Source: Streptomyces sp. NBC_01217 (lineage in GTDB: Bacteria > Actinomycetota > Actinomycetes > Streptomycetales > Streptomycetaceae). From it: a stretch of 64,000 nt of DNA. Positions 13,600 through 23,852 of the stretch are shown here, one piece after another. The translations under genes were made by a program, and so were the position numbers. Within the stretch, counting starts at the first letter, position 1; each line of letters starts with the position of its first letter. Under the pieces are notes generated by a model. The model was not told the origin of the DNA. It saw only the letters and a program-made list of their open reading frames with translations, and ran no database searches. The stretch spans positions 6,115,501-6,179,500 of the forward strand of contig NZ_CP108538.1 in NCBI RefSeq assembly GCF_035994185.1, written 5' to 3'.

Positions 13600-16275
13600 T
13601 CAGGCGACCGGGAACGCGTAGAAGATCCGCTCGCGCTGGACGACGGCGGTCCTTCCGTACGCCAGCACCCGGTACGGAGCGGTGACCGTGGGGCCCTTGG
13701 GGTCCTGGGACCCGATGTCCTGGAACTTCCACAGCCGTCGCCCGTCCGCCGCCGCGAACGCGGTGACCTGCGAGGCGTCGGCGGCCAGGAGTGTCCTGCC
13801 GGTCGTGCTGAGCGTCACCGCGGGGGCGGCGGTGCCGGGTGCAGCCTCGGTCGAGCGGCGCCAGCGCAGCCGTCCCGTCTCCCGCTCGACCGCGCCCACC
13901 TCCTGGTCGCGGTTGGTGGTGTGCAGAAGCGTTCCGGTGGCGACGGAGGTTCCGTACGGGGTCCCTGTGGTGCCGTTCAGCGTCCACTTCGGCTTGCCCG
14001 CGGGGAGCTCGAACGCCTGGAGATCGTCGCCCACCGCCGCGTACAGCAGACCCCGGTCGTCGGCGATGGCCGCCGCGTCAGGGGTGACCGCGCCGAACTG
14101 CCGGGTCCACAACTGCTTGCCGGTCTTCTGGTCGAAGCCCCGGAACACGGCCTTCCCCTTGGCGGCCTTCACATCGCCGGGGGTGAGCGTGCCCGGACTC
14201 TGGCGTACGACGAAGTCGGCCTGCCCGATCGCGATCAGCCGGTACACGGGGGCGGCGGGTCCGCGCCCGGTGGGTACGGGGGTCCGCCACAGCTCCTTGC
14301 GCTGGAGAACGTCGTACGCGAACAGGTAGGACCTGACGACCTGGGTGTCCTTGCCGCGCTTCTTGCCCTTCTTCGGGGGCGGGGCCTTGACGGTGACCTT
14401 GTGGGAGCCGGTGAACCAGACCACAGGGCCGAACGTGCCGACGATCTCGGACACCGCGAGATCCGGCGCCCCGGCGAACTGGTCGGCGTAGCCCGCCCGG
14501 TGCACGACCTTGCCGTCCTTGGGCGACAGCCACAGGAACTCGGACGGACCCGCGACGAAGCAGAGGTCCTTCCCGGCCGGAAGCGCGGCGCGCCCCTTGG
14601 CGGCGTCCGCGCTCTGCCAGACCCGGCGCCCGGCGCGCAGATCGATGCCGGACGCCCCGTTCTCGCCGGTCAGCACCAGCAGCCGGTCGTTCCAGAGGGT
14701 GGCGGTGAGCGGCGGCGGTTCGGCGGCCGGGTGCGTGTACACCCAACGCGGCTGCGGCGGCAGCCCCGCGACGACCGGACCGCTGGGGCTCGGCGCGGGC
14801 TTGGGATCGTCCGTCCCCCCGTCGCCGGACCCGAGCGCGAGCCCCCCGCCCCCACCGGCCACCAGACCGGCGACCCCGGCAGCGACCCCGATGAGAAGCC
14901 CCCGCCGGCCGAGGGCGGGGACGGTGGGGGCGGCGGACGCGGGAGCGGGTGCTGCGGGGACCGGCAGCGGGCGGGGAGGCATGGGCACGGCGGGCGGGAG
15001 CACGGCAGGGGGCGTGTTGAGCTGGCGCGGGACGGACAGCTGGGTCGTCGGCCGGTCGGTCGCCGGGACGTGGCGCCCGACGTCCCCGAGCTGAGCGGTA
15101 CGGGTGTCCTGATCGGGGGCGGGAGCGGGGGCGGGAATGAGCTCACGCCCGGCCGTACCGGGCGCAGCGTCGGCCGGCAAGGCGTCCATGGGCTCACCGA
15201 GGGGCCCGTCAGTGCCTTCGTCGGCCGGTGCGCTTGCTGCCGCGTCGGCCGGTCCGCTTGCCGGTTTGTCAGCTGACCCACTTGACGCCGCGTCGGCCGG
15301 TCCGTCGGTCGACTCGTTCACCAGTGCGTCCGCCGGACCGCTGCCCGCCGCCGCTTCCAGCGGACGTCCCTCGGCGACCAACTCCCGTACGAGCAACCCC
15401 TGTTCCGCCACCACCGCCGTCAGGTGTTCCGGGAGCCAGCCGCCCTTCGCCAGGCCCGCCGCTCCCTCAAGGGCCAGCTCCGCGGCCACCGTCCCCGCGG
15501 TCGGCCGGTCGACCGGGTCCTTCGCCAGGCAGCGGGCGATCAGATCGCGCAACTCCCCGGGGACCGCGCCGAGTTCGGGGTCGGTGTGGGCGATCCGGTC
15601 GGCTGCCTCGGCGGCCGGGCCGTCGGCGAGGGGGGTCGTGCCGGTCGCCGCGTACGCCAGCAGCAGGCCCAGTACGAAGAGGTCGGAGGCCGGACCGGGT
15701 TCCTCGCCCTCGACCTGCTCCGGGGTGAGATAGCCGAGCCGTACGGACAACTGCCCGCCGGGCCGGGCCTCGGCGGCGGCCGCGGCGCCCAGCGGGCCGA
15801 ACGCGGTGAGCCGCGGCCCGTCCTCGGCCATCAGCACCGTCCGCGGGGCCAGGCCCTGGAGCACGGCTCCGGTGGCGTGCACCCGGGAGAGCGTCTCGGC
15901 GATGCCCGCGCCCAGTATCCGCACGGCACGCTCGGGAAGCGGACCCGCGACCTCGATCGCCTCGGAGAGCGTCAGCGCGGGTACGTAGGGGCCCGCCGTC
16001 CACGGCAGGCCGTCGTCCCCGTCGCCGTCGGACGGGATGTGGAGCTGAGGCTGGACCCAGCCGCCGGCCAGCCGGTCAGCGGTGCGGGCCTCCGACTGGA
16101 AGCGGCGCCGGAAGGCGGGCAGCGCGGCGAGTCCGGGGCGGGCGGCGGCGATCACCACCGGCCCGTCGGCCATGTCGTGCGCGAGGTACTGCACGGCGCT
16201 CGCGGTCTCGCGGAGCCGCGCCAGCACGGCGTACGGGCCGATGCGGCGTGGATCGTCCTGACGCAGCGCCTCCAT
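13600..16275 (-). CDS. Membrane pseudokinase with PQQ-type beta-propeller
   Basis: 891 aa. The N-terminal third aligns by pattern with Hanks-type Ser/Thr kinases (IGPYAVLARLRET, LTPEQVEGEEPGPASDLFVLG, CLAKDPVDRPTAGTVAAEL). The catalytic landmarks are absent: the VAIK Lys site reads VVIAAARPG, the HRDLKPxN loop reads VLQGLAPRTV, and DFG reads AFG. A Pro/Ala/Asp-rich linker and one TM segment (GLLIGVAAGVAGLVAGGGG) precede an extracytoplasmic domain of repeated PQQ-like blades (GKQLWTRQFG, GRRLWKFQD). I infer a non-phosphorylating sensor or scaffold that binds an envelope ligand. ATG at 16275 follows AAGGGGG. Confidence 0.85.
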   Translation of the reverse strand: MEALRQDDPRRIGPYAVLARLRETASAVQYLAHDMADGPVVIAAARPGLAALPAFRRRFQSEARTADRLAGGWVQPQLHIPSDGDGDDGLPWTAGPYVPALTLSEAIEVAGPLPERAVRILGAGIAETLSRVHATGAVLQGLAPRTVLMAEDGPRLTAFGPLGAAAAAEARPGGQLSVRLGYLTPEQVEGEEPGPASDLFVLGLLLAYAATGTTPLADGPAAEAADRIAHTDPELGAVPGELRDLIARCLAKDPVDRPTAGTVAAELALEGAAGLAKGGWLPEHLTAVVAEQGLLVRELVAEGRPLEAAAGSGPADALVNESTDGPADAASSGSADKPASGPADAAASAPADEGTDGPLGEPMDALPADAAPGTAGRELIPAPAPAPDQDTRTAQLGDVGRHVPATDRPTTQLSVPRQLNTPPAVLPPAVPMPPRPLPVPAAPAPASAAPTVPALGRRGLLIGVAAGVAGLVAGGGGGLALGSGDGGTDDPKPAPSPSGPVVAGLPPQPRWVYTHPAAEPPPLTATLWNDRLLVLTGENGASGIDLRAGRRVWQSADAAKGRAALPAGKDLCFVAGPSEFLWLSPKDGKVVHRAGYADQFAGAPDLAVSEIVGTFGPVVWFTGSHKVTVKAPPPKKGKKRGKDTQVVRSYLFAYDVLQRKELWRTPVPTGRGPAAPVYRLIAIGQADFVVRQSPGTLTPGDVKAAKGKAVFRGFDQKTGKQLWTRQFGAVTPDAAAIADDRGLLYAAVGDDLQAFELPAGKPKWTLNGTTGTPYGTSVATGTLLHTTNRDQEVGAVERETGRLRWRRSTEAAPGTAAPAVTLSTTGRTLLAADASQVTAFAAADGRRLWKFQDIGSQDPKGPTVTAPYRVLAYGRTAVVQRERIFYAFPVA

Positions 16276-16356
16276 GGCGCACCCCCTTGCTGACCGTGCC
16301 TGGCACCAGAGCGCCGATCTTAGACCGACACCCCGGCCGCGCCGGGTACCGTGCCC

Positions 16357-16623
16357 TCAGCGCGGCTTCGACCAGGGCCACTTGGGGCTGTGTCGCTCAC
16401 GGCCCTCGGGGGCGTACTCGTACACCCAGCCGCGTGGAATCCCCAACCGCCTGGAGTGACCGGCCGGCACCCTGCGGTACGCGTACACCGTGGCGGGCCC
16501 GCCGTCGGCGGCCGGTACCGGGACCTCGTACCACTTGGGCGGATGGCCGGTCGGGCCGACGAGGACGGGCAGGACCCGTCCGTCCAGGGGGCCGCCGGTG
16601 AAGTGGGTGTTCTCGCTTCTCAC
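16357..16623 (-). CDS. Small conserved protein, unknown function
   Basis: 88-aa basic protein starting at GTG 16623 with sequence beginning [20 protein letters not shown] and ending [13 protein letters not shown]. The pattern GGPLDG...VYEYAP is found in small actinobacterial proteins of unknown function. No signal peptide or membrane segment is seen. It lies 17 bp downstream of the TetR gene on the same strand and may be co-transcribed with it. The ribosome site is weak, so the start is uncertain. Confidence 0.6.
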   Translation of the reverse strand: MRSENTHFTGGPLDGRVLPVLVGPTGHPPKWYEVPVPAADGGPATVYAYRRVPAGHSRRLGIPRGWVYEYAPEGRERHSPKWPWSKPR

Positions 16624-16640
16624 GGCCCCAGTCTGACCGA

Positions 16641-17402
16641 TCAGCTCTCGGGCAGCAGATGGGCCGCACCGCCGACGACCGGGATCAGCCGCTCCGCCAG
16701 CCGTCCGGCCGGACCCGCTGCGGTCTCCAGCGGCAGCAGCTCCGCCACCGCCGACGCGGTGTCCGGGTCCGTCGCCGCCGTTGCGGCCAGCAGTGCGATC
16801 AGCTGGTCGACCAGCCAGTCGCGCAGTTCGGACGCGGCGGGCTGCTTGCCCTCGTCCAGCCAGATCAGGGACGCCGCTTCGACGGCCGCGATCCAGGTGC
16901 GCACCATCATCCCCAGCCGGGGCCCGGCCGGGGCCTTCGCATCCGGGCCGCCCCGGCCCAGGTGCAGCAGGATCTGCTCGGCCGCCGCTCGCCGCACCTC
17001 GTCGACGATCGCGGTCGTACGGGAGGTCTCGACGACGCTCCCGCCGCGCAGCAGCGCGCTGAATCCGGCGTCGTGCTCGTCCACGAAGGCGAGATAGCGG
17101 TCGAGCACCCGCAGCACCCGCTCGGTGGGCGGCCCCACCGGCGGCTCGCTGAAGCACAGGATCAGCTGCTCGGCGGCGGACCTCAGCGCCGCTTCGTACA
17201 ACTGCTGCCGCCCGCCCGGGAAGTAGCGGTAGACGAGCGGGCGGGAGACCCCGGCGACCGTCGCGACCTCGTCGAGCGAGACCTCGTCGGGGGCCCGGTG
17301 TGCGAACAGGGTCAGCGCCGCACCCAGGAGCTGGGCGCGGCGCTCCTCGACGCTCAGCCTTCGGTATGCACGGGGCGGCGGCGCGGCAGCGGCAGTGGTC
17401 AT
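16641..17402 (-). CDS. TetR/AcrR-family regulator
   Basis: 253-aa repressor-type protein. The N-terminal DNA-binding domain is clear: [20 protein letters not shown], then [20 protein letters not shown] with the recognition helix, then [20 protein letters not shown]. The C-terminal helical domain would bind an unknown hydrophobic ligand. ATG at 17402 is taken as the start because the upstream stretch MPVGLRLHG does not look like a domain start. It lies next to two divergent di-iron oxygenase-like genes and could control them, which is an inference from position only. Confidence 0.9.
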   Translation of the reverse strand: MTTAAAAPPPRAYRRLSVEERRAQLLGAALTLFAHRAPDEVSLDEVATVAGVSRPLVYRYFPGGRQQLYEAALRSAAEQLILCFSEPPVGPPTERVLRVLDRYLAFVDEHDAGFSALLRGGSVVETSRTTAIVDEVRRAAAEQILLHLGRGGPDAKAPAGPRLGMMVRTWIAAVEAASLIWLDEGKQPAASELRDWLVDQLIALLAATAATDPDTASAVAELLPLETAAGPAGRLAERLIPVVGGAAHLLPES

Positions 17403-17441
17403 GCCATGAAGCCTAAGACCGACCGGCAAATGGGGGGCGGC

Positions 17442-18377
17442 TCAGGCCAGCAGGCCCGAGCTCTTCCACAGCCTGCGTCCCACGCCGTTCAGCACTCCGA
17501 TGTCGTCGAGGAAGTCCGTCAGCCGCTTGGCACCGCTCTGCATGACCTCCGCCCGGTGGCCGCTCGCCCGCACCTGGGCGACGGCCTCGCGGCGGTCCAG
17601 GCCGACGTTCTCGTACACCAGCGGGTTGATGAAGCAGACGGAGAAGACCCGGGCCGCCTCACCGCAGCTCACCCGGGTGAACTCGCGCTCCCAGCGCGGG
17701 GCGGTCACCATCTGGCGGCGCAGCTCCTCGCGGGCGTACCGGACGTGCCGTGCCTCCTCGACGACATGGATGCGGGTCACGCCGCGCACCAGCGGCTGGA
17801 CGCGCTCGTCGGGGAACGTGAGGCGCTGCATCCAGTCGAGGATCTCCTCGCCGAGCAGGGTCGCGGCGAACGAACCCGGCGTGGTGGAGACGGTCTTCAG
17901 CACGCGCGCGAGGTTGTGATAGACGCGCGGCACGGGGTAGTCCGGCGACCCGCTCCACTTGATCATGCGGCCGAACATCATCGAGTGCCGGCACTCGTCG
18001 GCTATCTCGGTGAGCGCGTAGCGGACGTGGTTGCTGGTCACTGGCCTGTCGTAGATGTGCCGGACCAGCAGCTGCATGAGGATGATCTCGAACCAGATGC
18101 CCAGCGAGGCCAGCGACGCCGCCTCGTGCCGGGACAGGTCCAGCCGCTGTTCCTCGGACATCTTCCGCCACAGCGGGGTGTCGTAGAGCGAGACGAGCTC
18201 GGGCGGCCAGAACCACTTGCCGTCCTCGACCGCCGAGTCCCAGTCGAGCTCCTTGTCCGGATCGAAGGAGTGCTTGGCGGAGGATTCGAGCAGCCGCTCG
18301 GCGATCTGCTCGCGGTCCCGGAGCGGGCCGAGCGCATCGCGGAGCAACTGCACATCGCGTTCGGTCACTGTCGTCAT
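17442..18377 (-). CDS. AurF-like di-iron oxygenase
   Basis: 311-aa protein resembling AurF-type p-aminobenzoate N-oxygenases and other ferritin-like di-iron enzymes. Metal ligands are visible in IADECRHSMMFGRMI and VVEEARHVRYAREEL, with further Glu in WFEIILMQ and TLLGEEILDWM. It would bind two irons and activate O2; the substrate is unknown. ATG 18377 follows a GAGGTG site about 10 nt upstream. It is divergent from another ferritin-like gene (18579), sharing a 201-bp intergenic region that has no clear motif I can name. Confidence 0.8.
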   Translation of the reverse strand: MTTVTERDVQLLRDALGPLRDREQIAERLLESSAKHSFDPDKELDWDSAVEDGKWFWPPELVSLYDTPLWRKMSEEQRLDLSRHEAASLASLGIWFEIILMQLLVRHIYDRPVTSNHVRYALTEIADECRHSMMFGRMIKWSGSPDYPVPRVYHNLARVLKTVSTTPGSFAATLLGEEILDWMQRLTFPDERVQPLVRGVTRIHVVEEARHVRYAREELRRQMVTAPRWEREFTRVSCGEAARVFSVCFINPLVYENVGLDRREAVAQVRASGHRAEVMQSGAKRLTDFLDDIGVLNGVGRRLWKSSGLLA

Positions 18378-18578
18378 GGCTGAAGGCACCTCACACATGG
18401 GTTACCGGCGGTCACCTCTTATGAGACCCCCCGTCAGCAAGGCCGTCAATCCCTTGCGCACGACTTGTTGACCCGGCGTCTACCAACGTGTGAACCTGCC
18501 AACTGACGTCACTGCTGCGGCACTTATGCGGACGCCACGGAACTCAATCGGAGCACGCAAGGCGAGAAGGAGCCGTCC

Positions 18579-19709
18579 GTGTCGACACACGACCTCTACA
18601 CCACCGCCCCCGACGCACCCCTGTGGCAGGTCCCCGCCTCCGGCGCCGCCCGCTTCAGCTGGGACTACGACGAAGGCCGCGAACGCCTGCTCGCCCTCTA
18701 CCAGAAGGGCAAGGACAAGCAGTGGGACGCCAACAAGCGGATCGACTGGTCCCTGGAGGTCGACCCCACCGACCCGCTCGGCACCCCGGACGACGTCCTC
18801 ACCCTGTACGACACGCCGCACTGGGCGAAGATGACCGAGAAGGACCGGGGCGAGCTGCGCAAGCACTACACCGCCTGGCAGTTCAGCCAGTTCCTCCACG
18901 GTGAGCAGGGCGCCATGGTCTGCGCGGCCAGGATCGTGGAGTCCGTCCCCGATCTGGACGCGAAGTTCTACTCCGCCACCCAGACCATGGACGAGGCCCG
19001 GCACGCGGAGATATACAGCCGGTTCCTGCACGAGAAGGTCGGGATGCTCTACCCGATCAACGACAACCTCCAGGGCCTGCTCGGCGACACCCTGCGCGAC
19101 TCCCGCTGGGACATGCCCTACCTCGGCATGCAGGTCCTCATCGAGGGCCTCGCCCTGGCCGCGTTCGGCATGATCCGCGACACGACGACCAAGCCGCTGC
19201 CCAAACAGCTCCTCGCGTACGTCATGCAGGACGAGGCCCGGCACGTCGCCTTCGGGCGGATGGCGCTGCGCGACTACTACAAGCAGCTGAGCGACGCCGA
19301 ACTGCGCGAACGCGAGGAGTTCGTCATCGAGGGCTGCTATCTGATGCGCGACCGGCTCAGGGGCGTCGAGGTGCTGGAGAACTTCGGCATCGGCAGGCGC
19401 GAGGCCGAGGAACTCTCCGAGAACTCACCGTTCCTGCAGCTCTTCCGCAAACTGCTGTTCAGCCGCATAGTGCCGTGCGTCAAGGACATCGGTCTGTGGG
19501 GCGAACGGCTCCAGAAGGCCTACGTCGACATGGGCGTCTTCGAGCTCGGCGACTCCAACCTGGACCTGCTGATGGCCCAGGACGAGGAGCTGGCCGAGCA
19601 GTTGGACCGGGACCGATTCGCGGCGGAGGAACAGGCCAGGGTCGCCGAGGTCGAGGAGGCGATAGCGCAGGGCGGACCGGGCACGCCGGGAGACATTTCA
19701 GGGCCTTGA
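18579..19709 (+). CDS. Ferritin-like di-iron protein
   Basis: 376-aa ferritin-like protein of the ribonucleotide reductase R2-like superfamily. Di-iron ligands are present as FLHGEQGAM, TMDEARHAEIYSRF, VLIEGLALAAF and VMQDEARHVAFGRM, the two EARH motifs marking each half of the site. N-terminal LYDTPHWAKMTEKDR matches LYDTPLWRKMSEEQR in the divergent neighbour, so the two share ancestry. GTG 18579 is supported by GAAGGAG 8 nt upstream. The C-terminal 50 residues are acidic and probably disordered. Substrate unknown; pairing with the AurF-like protein suggests a joint oxidative function. Confidence 0.85.
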   Translation: MSTHDLYTTAPDAPLWQVPASGAARFSWDYDEGRERLLALYQKGKDKQWDANKRIDWSLEVDPTDPLGTPDDVLTLYDTPHWAKMTEKDRGELRKHYTAWQFSQFLHGEQGAMVCAARIVESVPDLDAKFYSATQTMDEARHAEIYSRFLHEKVGMLYPINDNLQGLLGDTLRDSRWDMPYLGMQVLIEGLALAAFGMIRDTTTKPLPKQLLAYVMQDEARHVAFGRMALRDYYKQLSDAELREREEFVIEGCYLMRDRLRGVEVLENFGIGRREAEELSENSPFLQLFRKLLFSRIVPCVKDIGLWGERLQKAYVDMGVFELGDSNLDLLMAQDEELAEQLDRDRFAAEEQARVAEVEEAIAQGGPGTPGDISGP

Positions 19710-19824
19710 TGGATGTACGTCATCGGCCGCTCCCGGAGGGACGCGGGGCATATGACGCGGTCGCGGTCGGTGCCGGTGCCGGGCAGCGCCTTCGCAGGGT
19801 GCACGCCCGCCCGGGCGTTGTGTG

Positions 19825-20907
19825 TCATGGCCGTACAGCGACCAGCGCGTTCTCCACCGCACGGGCCATTTCGAGCAGCGAGACATCCGCCCCGCGCCGG
19901 GCGACCAACTGCAGCCCGGCCGGGCAGCCGTCCGTCGTGAAACCGGCCGGCACACTCGCGGCGGGATGCCCGCTGAGATTGAACGCCCAGGTCAGCGCGG
20001 TCGAATAGAGCTCGCCCGGACCGTCGTGGCCATGTGGTCGGTTGGGGGTGGTCGGGGTGAGCAGGAGGGGGGTGCGGGCGAACAGCGCGTCGAGCCGTGC
20101 GTCGTTCTCGTGCCGGATCTCGGTGGCGGCCGCGGACGGCTCCCCGCTCCGGACCGCCTGCCACGCCTCTCGCGGGTCGAGCAGCTCGCAGGTACGGTCC
20201 ACCGGCCGCACCACCCCGGCCGCTGTGAGCCGCCCCACCGCACGCCGGACGACCGACTCGACTTCCGGGTCGACCTGCGCGTACCCCAGACCGGGGCTGA
20301 AGACGGCCGGGATCGGAAGACCTGCCGGGGCCTGCGGTCCGTACCCGTCCAGGACACAGCTCAGATACGTCTGGGCATGAGCCGCCGAACGGGCCAGCAC
20401 CCCCGCGGACGCGAGCCCGGAACGGTCGGGGGAGGGCAGCAGGCCGTTCGTCGTCTTCAGGCCGAACACCCCGCACCACGCCGCCGGAATCCGCACCGAC
20501 CCCGCCCCGTCGCTGCCCGTGGCCAGCTCCACCAGATCCGCCGCGACCGCGACCGCCGCGCCCGCCGAGGACCCGCCCGGCGTGCGGTCGGGACGCCAAG
20601 GGTTGACCGTACGGCCGTGGGCGCCCAGCCCCCACGTCTGCCAGGGCGTGCCGGGTCCGGGCACCGAGGTCGCGCCGACCGGGACGCCACCGGCCGCGAT
20701 CAGCCGCCGGGCCGCGTACGAACGGATGCCGGAAGGTCCCTTGACCGCGAACGGCATTGCGGCCAGCGCGAGCCTGCGGGCCCGTTGCTCGTCGGCGAGT
20801 GCCCTTTCGGGCCACACCTCGATGAACGCGCACAGCCGCGGATCCTCGCGTCCGATCCGCTCCAGCGCCCGGCCCACCCCACCCGCACCCGCACCCGCAT
20901 CCGCCAC
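19825..20907 (-). CDS. Amidase signature family protein
   Basis: 360-aa amidase-signature hydrolase. The Ser-cisSer-Lys triad is readable: Lys in FAVKGPSG, cis-Ser in [12 protein letters not shown], and nucleophile Ser in [13 protein letters not shown], where most relatives have GSDxGGSIR. The C-terminus contains [13 protein letters not shown] and [15 protein letters not shown], typical of the family. It would hydrolyse an unknown carboxamide. The GTG start lies 4 nt after the PBP stop, so it is the last gene of the lipoprotein-kinase-RodA-PBP strand run and is probably co-transcribed with the PBP. Confidence 0.85.
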   Translation of the reverse strand: MADAGAGAGGVGRALERIGREDPRLCAFIEVWPERALADEQRARRLALAAMPFAVKGPSGIRSYAARRLIAAGGVPVGATSVPGPGTPWQTWGLGAHGRTVNPWRPDRTPGGSSAGAAVAVAADLVELATGSDGAGSVRIPAAWCGVFGLKTTNGLLPSPDRSGLASAGVLARSAAHAQTYLSCVLDGYGPQAPAGLPIPAVFSPGLGYAQVDPEVESVVRRAVGRLTAAGVVRPVDRTCELLDPREAWQAVRSGEPSAAATEIRHENDARLDALFARTPLLLTPTTPNRPHGHDGPGELYSTALTWAFNLSGHPAASVPAGFTTDGCPAGLQLVARRGADVSLLEMARAVENALVAVRP

Positions 20908-20911
20908 GCGG

Positions 20912-22369
20912 TCAGTCTCGCAGGGCCGCCTCCATGACGGCGCGGGCGATCGGGGCCGCGCTGCCGCCGCCGCTGATGTCGGCCCGGTTGGCGGCGGCGT
21001 CCTCGACGACCACGGCGACCGCGACGGCCGGCTGCGCCGAGTCCGGCGCCTGCGCCCAGGAGATGAACCAGGCGTACGGTCTGCCCGAGTTGTCGATGCC
21101 GTGCTGTGCGGTGCCGGTCTTGCCGCCGACCGTCACTCCGTCGATCGCGGCATTGGACCCCGTGCCCTCGTCCACCACGTCGACCATCATCCTCCGCAGC
21201 TGCATGGCCGTCTGCTGGCTCATCGCCCGGTGGTAGGTGCGCGGGCCGTTGCGGTGGACGGTCGAGCCGCCTCTCGTGGTCGTACGGTCCACCAGATACG
21301 GGTACTTGAGGTCGCCGCCGTTCGCCACGGCCGAGGCGACCATCGCCATCTGGAGCGGAGTCGCCGTCGTGTCGAACTGCCCGATCGAGGAGAGGGCCAG
21401 CTGGTCGTCGCTCATCTCGGTGTCGAAGTTGCTCTTCGCCACCCCCGACGGGATCTTCAGCCCGGTGTCGTTGAAGCCGAACCTGCGCACCGCGTCCACC
21501 ATGCCCTTCAGCCCGACCCGCACCCCCAGCTCCGCCATCACGGTGTTGCAGGAGACCCGGATCGCCTCGGCGAGCGAGGCGTCCTCACAGCCCTCCGCCT
21601 CATTGGGGAGCGTGGTCGACGTGCCCGGCAGCACATAGGGGGAGGGGGTGTCGGTCTCGTCGTCGGGATCGGTGACGACGTCCGCGTCGAGCGCGGCCGC
21701 CGCCGTCACGATCTTGAACGCGGAGCCCGGCGGATACGTCTGCCGGATCGCCCGGTTGAGCATCGGCTGGCTCTTCGACGCGTTCAGCTCCTGCCACGCG
21801 TCCGTGACGGACGAACCGGTGCCGGAGATCCGCCCGGGATCGTACGAGGGTGTCGAGACCAGCGCCAGGATCCTGCCGGTCGACGGCTCGACGGCGGCGA
21901 CCGCACCCCGTCGTCCCCCCAGCCCGTCGTAGGCGGCGCGCTGCATCGAGTCCTTGATGGTCGTGGCGACATTGCCGCCGGGCTGCCGGTCGCGGGTGAT
22001 CTCGTTCCACAGCGGGAGCGGGGCGAGCATCGAGTCGGTGCCGGAGAGGATGTCGTCCTCGGCGTTCTCGATCAGGGTCGTGCCGTACGTCTGCGAGGCG
22101 TAGCCGGTCACCGGCGCGTACAGCGGTCCGTGCAGGTACGTGCGCTCGTACTTGAGCTGCTCACCGGTGTCCTCGGAGCCGGTGACGGACCTGCCGCCGA
22201 CCAGGATGTTGCCCCGCGGCTGGCTGTAACGGGCGATCGTGAGGCGGCGGTTGGCGGGATTGTCGTCCAGGCTGTCGGCGTCGAGGACCTGGATGCGGGC
22301 GGCGTTCAGCAGCAGCGCCACGAGCAGCAGCAGCAGAAGCGCGGCGGCCCGGCGGATATAACGGATCAC
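20912..22369 (-). CDS. Class B penicillin-binding protein (PBP2/PbpA type)
   Basis: 485-aa membrane-anchored transpeptidase that crosslinks peptidoglycan with its RodA/FtsW partner. One N-terminal TM ([16 protein letters not shown]) is followed by a short pedestal and the transpeptidase domain with all three penicillin-binding motifs: SxxK in YPPGSAFKI, SxN in VSCNTVM, and KTG in [12 protein letters not shown] 22369 is chosen because GGAGG lies 7 nt upstream. It starts 34 nt after the RodA-like stop, the classical flippase/PBP pairing. Confidence 0.93.
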   Translation of the reverse strand: MIRYIRRAAALLLLLLVALLLNAARIQVLDADSLDDNPANRRLTIARYSQPRGNILVGGRSVTGSEDTGEQLKYERTYLHGPLYAPVTGYASQTYGTTLIENAEDDILSGTDSMLAPLPLWNEITRDRQPGGNVATTIKDSMQRAAYDGLGGRRGAVAAVEPSTGRILALVSTPSYDPGRISGTGSSVTDAWQELNASKSQPMLNRAIRQTYPPGSAFKIVTAAAALDADVVTDPDDETDTPSPYVLPGTSTTLPNEAEGCEDASLAEAIRVSCNTVMAELGVRVGLKGMVDAVRRFGFNDTGLKIPSGVAKSNFDTEMSDDQLALSSIGQFDTTATPLQMAMVASAVANGGDLKYPYLVDRTTTRGGSTVHRNGPRTYHRAMSQQTAMQLRRMMVDVVDEGTGSNAAIDGVTVGGKTGTAQHGIDNSGRPYAWFISWAQAPDSAQPAVAVAVVVEDAAANRADISGGGSAAPIARAVMEAALRD

Positions 22370-22403
22370 AGCCTGGCCTCCGGGGCTCGCGGCGGGTACC
22401 GGG

Positions 22404-23783
22404 TCACAGCTCGTCCTCCGCCATCGGTGCGATGACCCCGGTCTCCACATGGTCGGGGCGCGGTCTGCGGGCCTGGTCGCTGACCCGGATCAGCAGCGCC
22501 ACGATGATCCAGTTGGTGACGACGGACGAACCGCCCTGGGCGAGGAACGGCATCGCCATGCCGGTCAGCGGGATCAGCCCCATAACCCCGCCCGCGATCA
22601 CGAACACCTGGAGCGCCAGGATCGAGGCGAGACCGATCGACAGCAGCCGCCCGAACGGGTCGCGCAGGGCCAGCCCCGCCCGGTAGCCGCGGGCGACGAG
22701 CAGCGCGTAGAGCAGGAAGACCGCGGTGAGCCCGGTCAGGCCGAGTTCCTCGCCCGCGGTGGCCAGAATGAAGTCGGACTTGGCGGCGAAACCGATGAGG
22801 ATGGAGTGCCCGAGCCCGAGCCCGGTGCCGAGCATCCCGCCCGCGGCGAACGCGAACAGCGACTGGGCCAGCTGGCCGGGGCCCCGTCCGGCGTCGATCG
22901 AGGCGAACGGGTCGAGCCAGTCCTGGACGCGGCTGTGCACATGCGGTTCGAAGGAGCCGACCACGAACGCGCCGACGGCGGCGAGCAGCAGCCCCACCGC
23001 GATCCACCCGGTCCGGCCGGTCGCCACGTACAGCATGATCACGAAGAGGCCGAAGAAGAGCAGCGAGGTGCCCAGATCGCGCTCCAGGACCAGCACGCCG
23101 ACGCTGAGCAGCCAGATCGCCACGATCGGGCCGAGCACCCGGCCGGTGGGGAGCTGGAGCCGCCAGATCTTGCGGCCGGTATAGGCGAGGGCGTTGCGGT
23201 TCGCGGCGAGATACGCGGCGAAGAACACGGCGAGCAGGATCTTGGCGAACTCGCCCGGCTGGAAGGAGAATCCGCCGACCCTGATCCAGATCTTGGCGCC
23301 GTTCACCGCGGGGAAGAAGATCGGCACGATCATCAGGACCAGGGCGGCGGCGACCGAGAGATACGCGTACCGCTGGAGCACCCGGTGGTCGCGCAGAAAG
23401 ACGACCACCGCGATGAAGAGCGCCACACCGAGCGTGGACCAGATCAGCTGGGTGGGGGCCGCCTGGTCCTTCGGCGTCTCCAGGTCGAGTCGGTAGATCA
23501 GCACCAGGCCGAGCCCGTTGAGCAGTACGGCGATGGGCAGCAGCAGCGGATCGGCGTACGGGGCACGGAAGCGGACCGCGAGATGGGCGAGGAGGGCGAG
23601 CAGCCCCAGGCCCGCGCCGTAGCCGGCCACATCGGGCGGGACCGCGCCGTTCCTGGCCAGGCCGACGGCGGCGTAGCCGTAGACGGAGATGAGGACGGCC
23701 CCGATGAGGAGCAGCAGCTCGACTCCGCGCCGCTTGGGCAGACGTAGATCGGGCGGGGGCGCGTCCGCCGTCGTTGCGGTCAT
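22404..23783 (-). CDS. RodA/FtsW-family SEDS glycosyltransferase
   Basis: 459-aa polytopic membrane protein with about 10-12 hydrophobic segments (for example LLLLIGAVLISVYGYAAVGL and PIVAIWLLSVGVLVLERDLG). SEDS signature elements are present: GFSFQPGEFAKI, LERDLGTSLLFFG, GTGLGLGHS, ATAGEELG and GMAMPFLAQGGSS. It polymerises lipid II with the PBP encoded next. ATG 23783 is favoured over TTG 23792, though neither has a strong ribosome site. The 55-bp gap behind the kinase gene holds AT-rich repeats, so a separate promoter is likely. Confidence 0.93.
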   Translation of the reverse strand: MTATTADAPPPDLRLPKRRGVELLLLIGAVLISVYGYAAVGLARNGAVPPDVAGYGAGLGLLALLAHLAVRFRAPYADPLLLPIAVLLNGLGLVLIYRLDLETPKDQAAPTQLIWSTLGVALFIAVVVFLRDHRVLQRYAYLSVAAALVLMIVPIFFPAVNGAKIWIRVGGFSFQPGEFAKILLAVFFAAYLAANRNALAYTGRKIWRLQLPTGRVLGPIVAIWLLSVGVLVLERDLGTSLLFFGLFVIMLYVATGRTGWIAVGLLLAAVGAFVVGSFEPHVHSRVQDWLDPFASIDAGRGPGQLAQSLFAFAAGGMLGTGLGLGHSILIGFAAKSDFILATAGEELGLTGLTAVFLLYALLVARGYRAGLALRDPFGRLLSIGLASILALQVFVIAGGVMGLIPLTGMAMPFLAQGGSSVVTNWIIVALLIRVSDQARRPRPDHVETGVIAPMAEDEL

Positions 23784-23806
23784 GCCACGCAACGTAGCAA
23801 GAGGTG

Positions 23807-23852
23807 GTGTCTATTTCCTTTATGTCATGGTCGGTATGTCAGCCGACATGTT
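23807..23852. promoter_or_regulatory. AT-rich repeats upstream of the RodA-like gene
   Basis: Between the kinase stop and the RodA-like start, ATGTCA occurs at 23822 and 23836 and an inverted GACATGTTT follows. TCCTTTATGTC at 23816-23826 is repeated exactly at 26059-26069, upstream of the lipoprotein gene of the same cluster. Both sites are where minus-strand promoters are expected; a shared regulator or promoter class is inferred. Confidence 0.4.
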
